Shown: positions 22,601 through 36,430 of the stretch, one piece after another
Numbering within the stretch: the first letter of the stretch is position 1
Layout: each line of letters begins with the position of its first letter
The notes under the pieces: generated by a model
Seen by the model: the letters and a program-made list of their open reading frames with translations, nothing else
Told to the model about the DNA's origin: nothing
Database searches by the model: none
Translations under genes and position numbers: made by a program
From: Meandrina meandrites
Lineage: Eukaryota; Cnidaria; Anthozoa; Scleractinia; Meandrinidae
NCBI GenBank assembly: GCA_963693305.1
Contig: OY855907.1
Span: forward strand, 32,274,301 to 32,338,300
DNA length: 64,000 nucleotides
Direction: 5' to 3'

Positions 22601-25600
22601 TTTTTTTGTTATCTGCGCCTATATACTGTCCACGGGATAAATTAACAAACTTTGTACGTTTTGTATTTAGCCCTACACGAAGCTACCATCCAAATTCGAG
22701 CCGTTTAATAACAGCAAAACTGAATGGATCAGTGACAAGTTGTTTACTCAGCAGCGCCTGGCTGGAACTAACCCCATGTCAATCAAAAGAGTCACCATTC
22801 ACGGGAAAGGTAAGACGGTTACCTGCTGGTAACCAATAGTGGTGTCCTGTATTTGTTTCGTTACAAAATAACTCAGTTGCATGTAAGCCAAAGTGGAAAA
22901 ATTAAATAGGCGATGGATTTAGGCCAACATTGGACTCATTGAAGTAGCCAGTCGGATCATTTATGGAAGAAACCAGAATTATTATAAATTTTTAGTCGCA
23001 CACTCTTGAACAGCGCTTAGTTCTTTTCCCCTTGATCGCTAAGTAAGTGAGGTTGAAAGATGTGTCATTATTAGCTAAACTTTGCACTGTTTTAAATTCG
23101 ATAATTTCCTAGCCACGTAATGTCCAGTTTTATTTATTACTAATAATGTTTATAATAATAAATAGTATTGGTCTTGCCTTGACAAGTTTCCGGCCTCCGT
23201 TAAAAATTTTATTTATTTTATCTTTTTTTTTTCATATAATATTCCGACTCTGATAAGTAATATATCAAACACGACACATTTTCAAACACCCAGAAGAGGG
23301 TTGAAAATACGACTCGCAGCAGAGCATTCTTGATGAGATTTGTAGTGTTTGCAAATGTTATGAAACACTGCCCATAGGCTCGATTGACTCGATTACCAGA
23401 GCAGACATATAGAGATAGCGGCGGAATTTGAACCTGCACTGCCCCGAATGTTTGAGAAATATATTCTCACTTCGAATTAAAGCTATAAGGTGTAACTGGA
23501 GAAGAAAATAGTCAAAACCTCTACTAATTTAGATTATCCAAACCACCGCCGTCGTTCTGATTTTATAAACTAGAGAAACTGATGAACGGTAAAGGAAGAA
23601 TACGAAAGTTGGAATCTTTTTTTTTTTTCTCATATAACAGTTTCCATCTCGCAACAAGAAAATGACAAACATCCGTGCAGACGTTAATTTTTGCACTATG
23701 TGGAGCTACAATTGTAGGTTTATGTAGCTGATGCCTTAATGTATTATGTTTCGCAATAGTACATACATGTACCTGCGTGTTTTTACTTACCTGTTGAGTT
23801 GTTTTCATCGTGACTGATTTGGAGTGCAAAAGTTTCATCGCTATTTGACATATACGATACTCCTTATAACTGTACCCAGCATGGCTCTGGTAAATAGCAA
23901 AGTAGGCAATATAACGCTTCACAGTGCTGGTAGTCTCTTTGCTTTAACTATAAAGTAATATTTTAGCAATAGACATAATTACGTGTTATCTCCTCAGAAC
24001 AAGTGGGACTGGACTGGAACAAATTGAAGGAGACACTGAGTCCAACTTTTAACTGGGATGCCGCTGTGCAAGCTGCTCTGAAGACTGAAGACTCGTTGGA
24101 AGATGTATTTATTTTTTGCATTTTTCTTTGAGTTGGATAACGGAAACTTCTTGAAGCATTTTTTCTTTCATTACGACACACGATTTTTGTACGAAAAATA
24201 TTGACTCTAACGTAAAGTTATTTTCACTTTCAGGCCATAAAACAGGGTCGAATCTATGCTCTACGTTATGAGTTGTGTGACGACATGAAACGAGCGGGGG
24301 ACAAAACAGATTCAGATCCTCGGAGGGCCATGTGGGACTTTCTTTCTCCCATTGCTCTTTTTGCATCTGCAAATGTTGGTCAGCAAAATGAACTTGTGCC
24401 CGTTGCCATACAAATGGACTACAAACCAGGTTAGTAGGAATTTATTTATGCCAACATATATTAAGGCAAATTATTTTTCAATTAAAAGGTTATGTGTCGT
24501 CGTAAAAAACTTGCGCCATGAAAATGGGTTACAAACATACAGCAGCTTAAGATTAAATGGGATTTTGTGCAACTGTTCTCTTATCTGTGCTCCTTAGGAT
24601 TTTCTCGTACCGGCATTGTGTTTCGCATACTCGTTAATCCATCTTCGGCTAGTTTATCCATAATAGTGTGCAAGATGACCTTCTAGAACAAAGGGAATGT
24701 TGCAGAAAATCCCACTTTATCGACAGTTGCTATATGCAACCGGTCCTTGGTCGCAATATTATATACAATTTTACCAGCGTCGAATCAAAGCGTAAATATA
24801 CATTGACGTGATCGTCTACCACGATAAAAAAGCTACAATTTTAAATTTCGCGGCGATTTTGCTACATTTTGGAGAAGAATATCAATAGGAGGATATCAAG
24901 TGAATTCCTGAACGGGAAAAAAACTGTAGATTTTAGCGTTTGAGTTTTTTCTAAGACAGAATAGCAGAAATTGAAAATTCAGGCCAACGTTTTGAAATCG
25001 TAGATGTGTTACCCATGGTAATACTCTATAAAGGGAACCTCCACTCTTACAACGAGTTGGCATTGAATTGTTTGACAAATTCCAAATTTTACAAGTCAAG
25101 AGGGAAATAATATTTAAAAGTAACAATAAATGGAAAAGTTTATGGCTTTTAAATTTCCCGCGCGCCGCCATTTTGGATTTTATGACGTGTTATGGTTTCC
25201 GCTATTGTTTGGAAGCAGAGGATTTTCTGTGTGAAACAATTGGGCAACCATCACACGTCATGAAATTAAAAATGGCGGCGCGCAGGAAATTTAAAAGCCA
25301 TAAACTTTTTCATTTTTTGTTACTTTTAAATATTATTTCCCTCTTGACTTGTAAACTTTGGAAATAAGGCAATATTTCAAACAGTTCGACGTCAACTTGT
25401 CGTGAAAGTGGAGGTTCCCTTTAATAGTTTCATTGCACTAGTATAGTTATTTTTAACATGACAACTAGACCATAAGATTTTGCTTGCATTGAAGTGAGTA
25501 TGTGTTTTGGCTTTTCGAAGTAGTGATGCTTGTTAAATGATATCCCATTGAAAGTTCACTCCTAACTTATGAAGGCGTGTTCTGTTTAGACGAACTTTAT

Positions 25601-28600
25601 TCCAAATTCAGAAGTTTCCCTGCATAATAATATTGTTTAATCGGAGAGGTCAGGGTTCCTTTTCGTAATGTGACAGTTCGATCTTGGATGTTAGGTACTA
25701 ATATAACCCTTATGTTCATTCCAAACCAGTCATGTTTCTAACTGAAGTACTTTGTTTCCGCCAGGTTCAGCAGTTTATACTCCCAAAGATGGACACAACT
25801 GGATGATTGCTAAGTTGAATGTCCAAATCACGGATCTTGGATATGCGCAACTCGTTGAGCATCTCGATAAGGTATCAAATGTTTCTTGAATAGAGCTCTC
25901 CACAATTGGAAATTTATGGTCACCGAGGCAGCGTGGCCGAGTGGGTAGAGCGCCGGACTTGATATCCAGAGGTCCCGGGTTCAAGTCCCGCAACCTCGTT
26001 CCCAGGGTCTCTCTCTCCCCGCCCCCAAGAGCGAGAGAAGAGAGACCCGGTCTCTCTTCTCTCGCTCTTGGGGGCGGGGAGAGAGAGACCCTGGGAACGA
26101 GGTTGCAAGTCCCGTTCAGACCACTATCTGGATTTGCTCTCGGTTGTCTCGAGTTCAACTCCCGGTCATGCTTGTAAATAGCCAACTGGTCTGCCTCCTG
26201 CCAGTTGGGATTTTTAACCATTTTCTGTTTATTTAATATGTTGTATTTATTTAGTATTTGTTTTCATATACGCGGCCCCAAAAGCTTCCAGCTTTAAATT
26301 GCTTTACCCTTTTAAGCCATGACGATGACGTCATCGCTTAATGTCGTTGTGCTAGTCGACGGGACCTGTTGTCTGTTGCGATCGACCGATCTGTTGAAGC
26401 AAATAGGACTGGGAAAAGAAATCAAGTCAACTCAACAAGAAATCGTTGCGTAGAACTCAAAGCAATATACTCCTGGGCAGTTAGAAAGGACTAATTTAAA
26501 GTATAAACGAAAGAGACAAATGACATTAGATTTCGTAAACATAAATCTTTCCGTTCTTTTAAAACAAAAGATATAAACAATTTCAAGACAGCGTTTGACC
26601 TTGCATCGTATATCGCATATCGGATGTCACCCCAAGATAACGCACCTTTTGTTGAACAATTCAGCACAGAAGTTGTCAGTTACTTTTATTGACCTTAATT
26701 TTTGGACAAGTGTCCTGAAAATTATTAAAGACCCCTTGTGAAACGTCATTGCCTCTGCATGCATTATGTGCCGTTTATTTTTTTAACTCTGATTATCTTT
26801 GACCTTGTTCCAGGTTCATTATTTTATAGAGCCATTCTGTGTCTGCTTAAAGCGAACGTTGCCGCCATTGCACCCCCTGAACCAAATGCTGAAGTATCAC
26901 TGCCGCGAAGTAATTATCCCCAACACGCTTGGAACTCCTGCACTAGTGAGCAAAGTCGGTTTCGTGGCTAAACTCTTTGCGTTTGGAGCCGAAGGAGCAA
27001 ATAGACTTGTTCGAGATGGACATAATTTCTCCACATGGGAGGAGACAGATTTCAGAAACAACATCAAGGTGTTGAGCTCGCTTCATAACCTATTTAACTA
27101 AAAGACGCATCTATAGAATTTGAATTTATAATATAAAGGGACAAGTTTTAATTTCTTTGATATATTCTTAAAATATGCGACCTATTCTAAACTGGTGCCT
27201 GCATCATATATCATTATAACAATTGCTTTTCTTTGTCTCTTCCACCTTCTCCTGTCTGTTAGTTTTCTATTCTGAGATACCAATTTTAACTTTGGCATTT
27301 TTTTCATAACAAGAAACGCGGGCTGGATGACAAAAGTCTCCTGCCGTATTTCCCTTACCGAGATGACGACGAAAAAGTTTTAAAGGTTATCGAAGACATG
27401 GTGAAAGATTACGTTGACCTGTAAGTGAAACAAACTTAAAATAGTTATACAATTTATTTCCTTTGTAACATTCCAAGTTCGCAGTGAGACGAATGCAAAA
27501 ATGTAAAAGGAAAGTATATGTTTCCTATAAAGGCCTTTAAGAAACCAAGATTAAACTATTGACTACGTATAGACGACAACTAAAGTGCACCTTTTATAAA
27601 AATCAACAACAGCTCCAGATGAAGCGCAAGGATTTGTTCAATTTCGTCGCGTTCTTCCAAACTTATTCGAGTATTTAAGTTACATTGGTGACATTTGTTA
27701 ACAATAAGGTATTGTTTTAGTAATAAAGTATTGTGATATTAATGTTGCGTATAACGAAAACCAACCGGTCAATCTTTTGCAGGATAGTTGTCATTACTGT
27801 TTGAATTCATATAGCCCTTAAATTTTCAACCACTAAGGCAATGGAATATCGTTTCTGTTAAGATATTATAAACAGGATTCAGGCATTAGTGAAGACTGGG
27901 AACTTCAGGCGTACATCAATGAATTGTCTTCAAGCGGGTCTGGGGACGACGGTGGCATCGGAAGGGTAAATATCAAGACAAACGATATAGTAAGAGACAT
28001 AATGGTTATTAGATGCCTTTTATCGTTTGTTAGATTTTGGTATTTGTTTTATCAGGTACAGCAGATATGTTACAATGTCATTACCAGAAGACATGTTTCT
28101 TTGTGTTTCTGTTGGTCTGTACCCATTCTGCCATTTTACTTGGACCATTTGCAATGCTGAAGTCGATTCGTTCAATCTGTTCACAACTGTTGTTCACTAT
28201 AGGAAATCTCACATCTGACACTACATTTTTTCAATAATGTGCAATTATTACTTTTTTTGAGAGTCCACCGTTCATCATCGAGTTAATCTTTTCTTTTCTT
28301 TTTATTTTTAACAGATTCAAGGTTTACCTGCAAGTATAAAAACAAAGAAGGAACTCTGTGACTTTCTGAGCCGCATGGTCTGTCACTTGACAATTCAGCA
28401 CGCCGCGGTTAACTACGAGCTGTCAGACTACGCTTCGCACGTTCCCAACTCACCAACCAAACTGTACAATGACACCAGGGTAGAAGAAGGAGAATTCTCT
28501 GTTTACCGGTTACCAAACAGGAACACGTCGTCTGTAAGTGAACGTGTATATTAATTCTGTTAAAGGGAGAGAAAATATTTTTCATGTTGAAGGGGGAGAG

Positions 28601-29777
28601 AGGTAAAAGCAAAAGTTCACTGGTTAGACTCCTTTTGGTGCAACTCGTGATCAGATTTTTTTTCCTAGTAACTTATGTCACTTATTGACTGATATCTTTA
28701 TCTTTATTTAATTTATTTCATGAGCGCATTTTGGATGTTATCCTTTTGAATATTATCGAGCAGTTGGCTTCTTCGCCGAACGCTACACTACGAACTTTCA
28801 TAGTGAAGCGTTCGGCCTAGGTAAAGAAACGCAGGGTAGCTGGATAATAGGCTATTTTGCAGTTGTCTGCTCAGTAAACTAGCCTTTGAATGGTAGCAAG
28901 GTTGGAGGTGACCTTGCATTGATACAAACCTCTCTGCTTTTCTCATGTAAATACAAACATTAGCATCAGAACAACTTGATTTACAAAAACAAAAGCAGTC
29001 AGGGTCTGTATCAAAACAAGGTCATCTCCAGCCCCGCTACAATTCAAAAGCGTGGTTTCTGGGCGGACAACTGTAAAATGGTCTAACCAACAAGGCGCGA
29101 AAACATAAGTTGATTATTCGTCACCTGAAGTTCAACAAGTGAATACTTCACTAACTTACTTTGTTGTTACTTTATACACTTGCTGAAGTTGTAGTTCTGA
29201 TTGCAATAAGTCACTTAACCAAAATATAGTAAATCGGTGCCACTGGGACAACTGTGCAACTAAAATCAATTCTGCATTTACAGCTAGTAGAGCAACTCTT
29301 TTTTAAAGTTGAACTAGGATACATATAATTGTCTTTGGCAGGAGGGCGGATTCAAGCATTAAAAATAATCGTTATGAAATCTTATTATAAGAACAGTGTC
29401 AGCAGTGTGATGCTTGGAAGACTATAATTGTGTTCATATTAGTTTTAGACCGTAAACCATCTTTCGCGCCCCGTATATAGCCGGTATGTAAACAGTACTA
29501 CTATTACTCAAGTTGAATGGCTGGTTTCGTTTTCAATTTTCAGCTCCAGGCTAGCTTCACTAATTCCCTGGCAACTTTCCGTTACGACACCTTGTATGAC
29601 TACGGCAACGAAATGTGGGACCGCAAGGCTGAGAAGGTCGTCAATCATTACCACAGTTACTTAATGGATGTCATTCAGCCTGATTTGGAAGCAGAGAACA
29701 AGAAACGGCTTTACAATGGTGATCTAACCTATCTATATCTCCTTCCAAAGTGGCTGCCTAATGGTATTCAGACCTAG
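19685..29777 (+). CDS. LOX1: secreted-type, PLAT-less lipoxygenase (first tandem copy)
   Basis: Lipoxygenases oxygenate polyunsaturated fatty acids such as arachidonate to hydroperoxides, starting oxylipin synthesis. Coding exons: 19685(or 19659)-19740, 21713-22046, 22671-22809, 23998-24104, 24234-24429, 25765-25871, 26814-27068, 27314-27420, 27863-27965, 28315-28533, 29544-29777. All are GT-AG with compatible phases and no internal stops; 618 codons if counted from the codon matching the LOX2 start. Motifs: W..D..F.QQRLAGTNP in exon 3; iron ligands H310 and H315 (HLDKVH), H497 and N501 (QHAAVN), and the C-terminal carboxylate. Gly353 in 'IPNTLGT' predicts R stereochemistry. The last residue is Thr (PNGIQT). 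Exon 1 encodes a hydrophobic segment (TLLIVLASVIGGL), but the start position is AGG and the frame upstream is closed, so the ATG is unknown. There is no PLAT domain. Paired with LOX2 downstream. Confidence 0.85.
20460..20534 (-). tRNA. tRNA-like sequence (pseudogene or SINE head)
   Basis: On the minus strand a 75-base segment begins GCTAC and ends GTAGCA, giving five acceptor-stem pairs. It has a B-box 'GGTTCAAATCC' in the T arm and 'TTCACCC' where the anticodon arm should be. The D arm does not fold cleanly and two acceptor pairs fail, so a functional tRNA is unlikely. It lies in LOX1 intron 1. Confidence 0.35.
21424..21597. repeat. A-rich low-complexity tract (AnC)
   Basis: About 175 bases made almost only of A with single C interruptions, ending about 115 bases before LOX1 exon 2. 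It generates long Lys/Thr/Asn frames on one strand and Phe/Val/Cys frames on the other; none is a gene. Confidence 0.9.
25030..25422. mobile_element. MITE with long terminal inverted repeats, in LOX1 intron 5
   Basis: Ends 'aaagggaacctccact' and 'agtggaggttcccttt' are complementary. Further in, 'aagtcaagagggaaata' and 'aaatttcc..cgccgccatttt' recur in reverse on the other side, so most of the 393 bases fold back. No transposase. Confidence 0.8.
25924..26222 (+). mobile_element. tRNA-derived SINE, in LOX1 intron 6
   Basis: The head resembles a tRNA: 'gaggcagcgtggccgagtgg', then 'tagagcgccggactt', with a B-box-like 'gggttcaagtccc'. The body continues after a nested palindrome (25991-26105) and ends near 'ctgccagttgggatttt'. 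A second copy lies on the minus strand at 62132-62297, sharing head, body and end. Confidence 0.75.
25991..26105. mobile_element. 115-bp near-perfect palindromic MITE nested in a SINE
   Basis: Starts CAACCTCG and ends CGAGGTTG, with about 57-base arms meeting with almost no loop. It is flanked by a perfect 9-base direct repeat, CAAGTCCCG (25982-25990 and 26106-26114). The 9-base target duplication is typical of Mutator-like elements. The insertion site is the B-box region of the SINE. Confidence 0.85.
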
Positions 29778-29972
29778 GGTGTCTTTCTTTATAGTTGTAT
29801 CAGCCAATCGGCTGCGATCTGATTTTTGATTTTGAGCTCGGTAAAATAGCTAGGATGGCGTAGGCTATAAAATCTTTATATAGCTGTAGAGGAACAACTG
29901 TAAACTGATCGCTTTTTGTGTACTGAGCTAATATTGCATTTTAAAGGAAAATGAAACGTGTACACCTGTAAC

Positions 29973-29998
29973 GGGGGGGGGGGGGGGGGGGGGGGGGG
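29973..29998 (+). repeat. poly-G run downstream of LOX1
   Basis: About 26 consecutive G, some 200 bases after the LOX1 stop, probably in the 3' UTR or just beyond it. Capable of G-quadruplex formation and prone to sequencing error. Confidence 0.9.
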
Positions 29999-30589
29999 AC
30001 ACTCGAGGGCCACCAGCTCATCAGTATAACAATCTGTTAAGGGTCACCCTCAATACTTGGATCTCTCAATACTCAAAGCTTTTTCAAATTGTGTGTCCAC
30101 CAATTCAGCATTGTAATGTTGTGATTTGAGATGTCCTTTGTATTCCTCACACCTCTTATCACAAAATTACGTCCATACTACGCCTTGTTTAGCTTTGTAA
30201 CTTTTTTATTAAATGCGTAGATTGTAAAGAACTTGTACCTGAGGAAGGCCGAGGGCATTAGTGCATTAAACCGCTGCAACAGTGAAGTGTTTGTCTCCTT
30301 GTCTTGCTATTTATACAACTGATCTATAATAGTACCTTCCCGATTTTTCGATCCTCCCGATAGTCGTTTTCCTTGGATTTTTTTCACTGCGTCGAACACT
30401 GCAGTTACAACTCCCGATTTCGCAGACCAAGTTTTGTTTCCTTGGAGATCAGAGAAATTGGGATTACACCGCATGGCAAAGCTGAGAAAGCCTCTATAAT
30501 TATGCAATAAACTGCTCTCAAAATCAACGAGCAGCCATAATCGGCTATCGTGGATGCATAATTGAAAAGAACACTTGAGGCGTAGGAGT

Positions 30590-33500
30590 TCTGGTAATAG
30601 TGAGAGGGCTTCGCCAATATCGTCAGCGCGTAATGAGCGCGTAAATCAATTCAATATATCTTTACTTTTGCTCTTTTTTAAATTTTAACGACGATTCGCG
30701 CCTTTGGTAAACAGGGAGATAAGTAGCGGTCTCGTGTCACGAAATAGAAAATGTTTCCTCACTAACATTCCGGTAATTACGTGGAGGAAGAGAATATTTT
30801 CATGTGTGGAATATTAATGCATATTAATGCATATCGTTTGTTTCCCCCTTTCTATACAAGACAAACACTCAAGGTTTAACTTGCATATATTTATTTATCG
30901 TTCAATACGCTATCTAAACACATTGTTTTTGAGTGAATTTTTTTTTTTATGTATATCTTATGAAATTTATACGCCCAAGGTTAAAGAGTTGCTATTACGA
31001 GCATCACTTCGAAAAGTCAAAAGAAAAAAGATATATTTTTCTTGAACTTATACGATTCGTACCTTCAAGGGATAACAAGCACATGGTTTATTTCACGTGC
31101 TGTACGACGTGTATATCGAAGCCTCAACGGACGCAACGTGGAGATCATTTCAATAAATCTCGTTCTATTCTTGCACTGTTACATACAGAAAAGCCACATC
31201 ATTTATATTTTGTGTTACTGTCGAATTCAAACCGAAGCAAGCCTACTTGATTAGTGCATGGGTGAAGGTAGCGCTGAGTTTGATCGTAGGAGACTGGAAA
31301 AATAAAGGTGCTGTTTTAGAAATATAGCTTTGTCCTATAATTTGGTCGCTTTGAAGTTTAAATCAGTGTATTGCTTAAGTATTTTTTTTTTGCTTTACGA
31401 ATGAATTCGCTTGTATTCAATTCGTATTTAACTCAGTTTGGCTTAGTCTGTCCTTCTCCTGGGCGGCCAAATGTACAGGTGCTTCGTTACTCAAGGACGG
31501 TGTATTCTCCTCCCAACACATCCGTCTTACAAGCGCTTCATATATCAATTGGCTACAATATAACTTTAAACCGTTCCTTTATTTACGTACAACCCAGCCC
31601 GGGTGCACTTGTCAAACGAAATATAAACGGAGAAAGTTGTCAAGGGAAATGAGGAGTTTGTTTCTACGTGCGTGGGTAAGGAGCTCTCGTAAGATAAATT
31701 TGGTGGAAAAATGCAATGAGCCCCTTGAGGTCCGTAGCGTTTTCTTTCGGACAGCACCATCTTACATAGTTACCTTGGCGTATTGATAGAAATTTTAAAC
31801 TAACGGCGCCGGTTAAATTTGCCAGTGGCAAAAATAATGCTCCAATCAGTTCGGTCCTCTCGGATGCTCTCCTCTTTACACGTCATCTTGAAATGTTCAT
31901 ACGTTAAGGCGCTCGTTTTCAAATGATGCCTAATTCAAATGTGTTATGTCGCGCGACCAAAGCGATCATGCATACGTTTGTAACGCAAACAAGTTTAGAT
32001 TTTAATTCCTCGAAAGTATCCTTGTTATCTTCAAACTCCGGTAAAGAAAGATTCCTGTCGCTGTCCGACATTTAGAAGGAATAGAAAAAAAAAAATAATG
32101 GCCACGTAACAAGACTTTTTTTGACAAATTTTATGCGAAGAAAACAAACGGGTTAGTCCCTTTACGTTACTAGCCCGCGGCTACCGGAGGCTCGTGCGAC
32201 TTGCGCAATCTAAAGTGGTTAAAAAACTTTTCTTTTTTTCTTGTGGAAATTGTCGTTATTTTCATTACTTCGGATAAAATAACCTGGATAGAAACACACC
32301 AAAACAAACAAACAAACTAACAAACAAAAAACAACAACAACAGCAACTCATGTCAAAGGCCATGTGTGGGTCCATTGCTTTAAGAAATGGACGAGGCCTG
32401 CCAATTTTGCCACTGGCAAAAGGAGAGCCCAAATAAATTGTTCAATTTGCTCCATTGTTTTTCCTTTTCCCTTTCCCACGTTTCCTTCTCGACGTTCCCA
32501 CGCCTTAAGGTAATTAAATTAATGCCTTATCATGGGTTTTTGAAAACGAAAAAAGAAGATAAGGAAAACACACATACAGATAAACGTACGTGGGTTAAGT
32601 GTTACATATCGCAAAACGTTGTCCTATAAACAGCCTGGTAGTTACGTGAAGTAAAGAATGCTTTATCTACCTGTTGCATAAACATTTTCTTTTCATGGGA
32701 GATTTAACTGAAGTTTTCTCTCCACCCACATCTTCAAGCATTTCTCTTTTTTAACATTTGAACCTTTGATTAGGCAATTTGCCCGAAAAAGAGAATTCGA
32801 ATGCAAAAATTACGTAATTCGCCTTAATTCGAGGTTGTAACGCAAACGGGTTAAGAACTTAATTTATCGAAAGTGTCCCTGCTACCTTCAAACGCCAGTA
32901 GAGAGATTCTTGTCGATGTGCGACATTTGTAGGGAATAGAAAAATAATTAAAATAATGGCCACAGGACTTTTTGCGAAACATTTTATGCGAAGAAAACAA
33001 ACGGGTTAGTCCCCTTTACGTAACTAGCCCGCGGCTACCGGAGGCTCGTGCGACTCACGCAATCTGGAGTGGTTAAAAACCTCTTCTTTTTCTCCTGTAA
33101 AAATCACCGTTACTTTCATAACTTCGGATAAAATAACGTGAATAGAAACACACACCAAAAAAACAAACAACAAAAAAAAAAACAACAAAATGTCAAAGGC
33201 CATGTATGGGCCATTGTTTTAAGAAATGGGCAAGGTCTGCCAATTTTGCCATTGGCAAAAGGAGAACGCAAATAAATTATTCAATTCGCTCCATTTTTTT
33301 TCTTCTTCTTCCCGGACGTAATCTCGACGTTTCCGCACCTCAGAGTAATTAAACTAACACCTTAAACGTCGTATCACGGATTTTCCAAAACGAGAAAAAA
33401 AAAAAAAAAAAACATGGAAAACACACGATAGGTAAGAAAGGTGTCACGTATCGCAAAAAGTTCTCTTACCAACATCCCGGTAGCTATGTGACATAAAGAA

Positions 33501-36430
33501 TGCTTTATCTACCTGATGCATAAACAATTTCTTTGCATGGGATATTCAAAGTCTTTTTTCCTCCCACACGTGCAAGCGTTTATCCTTCAGTTGTTGTTAA
33601 CATTTAAACCTTACATTAGGCAACTTATGTTCAAATATTCAAATGTAATTTGAATGTTGAGCGAGGTCACCTTCTCTCTAGCTTAAAGGTTCCTCACGTT
33701 CCATCTTTTACCGTCTTTTAAGCCACAAATGGGCCCGTGTTGAACATGTGCATAAAAAGGGCACTAAAAGCTAAGGTGTGCTGTAAATATATAGCCTGGG
33801 AAGCCTTTGCCAATATCGCCCGTGTAGAAAATAAAACGCGCCAATCAATTATCCTCTTTGTAAGTTTTGTGACTTGCTCGCGCCTTAACTTGGTAAACTA
33901 ACATCTAAGACGTTCTATCGGGGTATTTCCCACATGAATATAGGAAAGATAGTAAATATTATTATAGTAAGAACTATATGGGCAGAAAATCACATAATGG
34001 GAAACGCTTCCTAACCAACGGCCTGGTAGTTATGTGAAATAAATAATACCTTATCTACCTGTTGCATAAACATTTGTTATTTTCTACATAAGTGGCGCGC
34101 GATTAGCACAAAAAGCAGATAGGTGTCAGAGCTCGAGAGGGCTGTTTCAGGAGTGAAATCGCAACAGAAAAGGTGATATATGTTAATGTTTTGGAGTTGG
34201 CTCTCAGAAATAGTGCGTGTTTGACATGTTTAACCATTTGCTTTCTAACTAATCTCGTCAAATCAGCTTTTACTAAGAGTTTTTGCTTGAATCATATTAG
34301 CTACCCCTCAGTTAAAACTGTTGTTATTTTTTATTGAAAAGTCATTCGACTAACCAAAAGATAAAATGGGAAATGATTCAAAGGGAGATCCGAAACTTGA
34401 CTATCCCATATGTTTAAAACCAAGCTAGAAATGTAAGGAATATCTAAAGGCGCTTAGAATCGTCTATAAAATCGTTAGAAAGTAGAATAAACGCCAACGC
34501 GAACGGCGGCACTGACACTGAACAACCCGAGAATATGAGCATATTAAAACCGAACTGTGTCGTATCTGCGAGGAGAGGGCAGATGGTCTTCTTCTCTGCC
34601 CCAAAATAAGATGGATTGTAATCGCAGAACAACGAACAAAATATTTCCTGAAAATGGAGCGTAAGAACTACAATAAGAAAACAATTATCGAAGTTACCGG
34701 TGAAGGAGAAGTAACAATATCCAGCGTTGAAAACATTCTCGTGGAAATAAATGGTTTTGCAAAAACCTTTCTAAGACGGAGTTTGGAAAATGATTCAGTT
34801 ACGTTCTTTACGCGTGATAAACGCGCGCGCATTCATGGCGGCTTTTCTTCACGCATGGCTACACCTCTCCAGAGAAGTAAATCGTCATTTTCTCGAAAGC
34901 GAGTATGGTGACCTATCATTTTTTTTCTTTTGTTTGGAACTGAGTCATAATTTTCGCTCTGTAAAATAAAAACGGAATAATTCTCAGTGTAGAATAAGAG
35001 ACAATCGGCGAAAACGTGAATTTAGCCAGCTGTCGTGACTATAATCATGGTGATATTATGAAGATTTAGAGGGCATAAACAGGGTGTTGTTGCTCCTAAA
35101 CGAGCATGGGAGCCCGCAAACTTTTATTTGAAAATTGAAGTGCCTATAAGATAAACAATCGATAGGCAAAGTTTGACCAAAATGTCAGTGCAGGTTCTAT
35201 TTCAGTGGAATGACCTTAAACTCTTCATTTAGTTACGTACCGAACCCAGCCAGTACACTTGGCAAACAAAATATAAGAGATTTAACAACGGACTAGTTAT
35301 CAAAGGAAGCGTATCAAGAGAATTTAGCGGCAAAAATGTAATTAGTCCGTTGAGAACGTTTTATTCTGGTTTCATTAATTCATTATTTATTACGGCCAAC
35401 AAAGCCGTGTTAAGTTAAACGCGCTCGTGATCAAACTATGCATAATTCAAAAGGGCAGCCACGTAAAGCGTTGGCGTATTGATAGAAATTTAAAACTGTC
35501 AGTGACAAAAAGAGACGTGTTTCAATAAATTTAGTCCTCTCGAATTTTTCACTCCTCTTTATAAGTAATATTGCCGTGTGCGCTAATTAACGCTCTCATT
35601 TGTAAACTCAAAGGGCTATTTAAATGATTTTTCCAATGCAAGGAAGGGTTCGCTATTTTGTTATGTCGCACGAGGAAAGCAATCATTGATACTTTTGTAA
35701 CGCAAATGAGTTTAAAATTCAATCATCAAAAGCATCCTTGTTATCTTCAGACGCCAGTAAAGAAAATTTCCCGTCGCTATTCTGCTATCCCCGTATCGTG
35801 GGTTTTTTCAAAACGAATAGAAACATGGAAAACACACGCACAGAAAGACAAGTGTCACGTATTGCCAAACATTTTCCTATCAACAGCCTGGTAGTTATGT
35901 GAAGTAAAAAATGCTTTATCTACCTGTTGCATAAACAATTTCTTTGCATGAGAGATTGAAAGTTTTATTTCCACCCACATGCTCGCCCAAAAAAATTGGT
36001 AAATTACATAGCTACAATGTCCTATAAGAGCATGTGCTACATGAAAACCGGATAATAGATATTATTATAGCAAGACTGATAGGCAGCAGATCACATAAAA
36101 TGAAACGCTTCCTAACCAACATCGTGGTAGTTATGTGAAGTAAAGAATGTTTTATCTACGTGGTGAATAAACATTTCTTGTTTGCGACAAAACAAGCACG
36201 CAATTAGCACGGAAAGCATACAATTCACCAAGCTCGAGAGGGATGTCTCAGGAGTAAAACCTCGACAGACAAGGTGATATAATTTCATGTGCCGCGGTTA
36301 GTTTTCAGAGTGCTTCTTTCACATGTTTAATTATTTGCTTTCTACTGAATAATCTTCTCAAACCAGCTTTTAGTAAGAGTTTTTGTTGAATCATTCGTAT
36401 GAGTGGCGACCCCTTAGTCAAAACAGAGAG
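30590..36430 (+). repeat. cluster of divergent repeats between the LOX genes (cluster 2)
   Basis: No gene is supported. Recurring blocks: 'aatgctttatctacctg' preceded by 'ggtag(t/c)tatgtga' near 32637, 33479, 34026, 35890 and 36127; 'aacgcaaa..gtttaa' near 31976, 32835 and 35697; 'aaacaaacgggttagtccc' near 32140 and 33000, within an approximately 860-base tandem pair. 33913-34330 matches 36000-36420. The same family lies at 1-4.9 kb in opposite orientation. Confidence 0.7.

Noticed and set aside
19685..29777. LOX1 as a pseudogene
   Set aside because: Only the start codon is in doubt; ten further exons are intact with good splice sites and conserved ligands.
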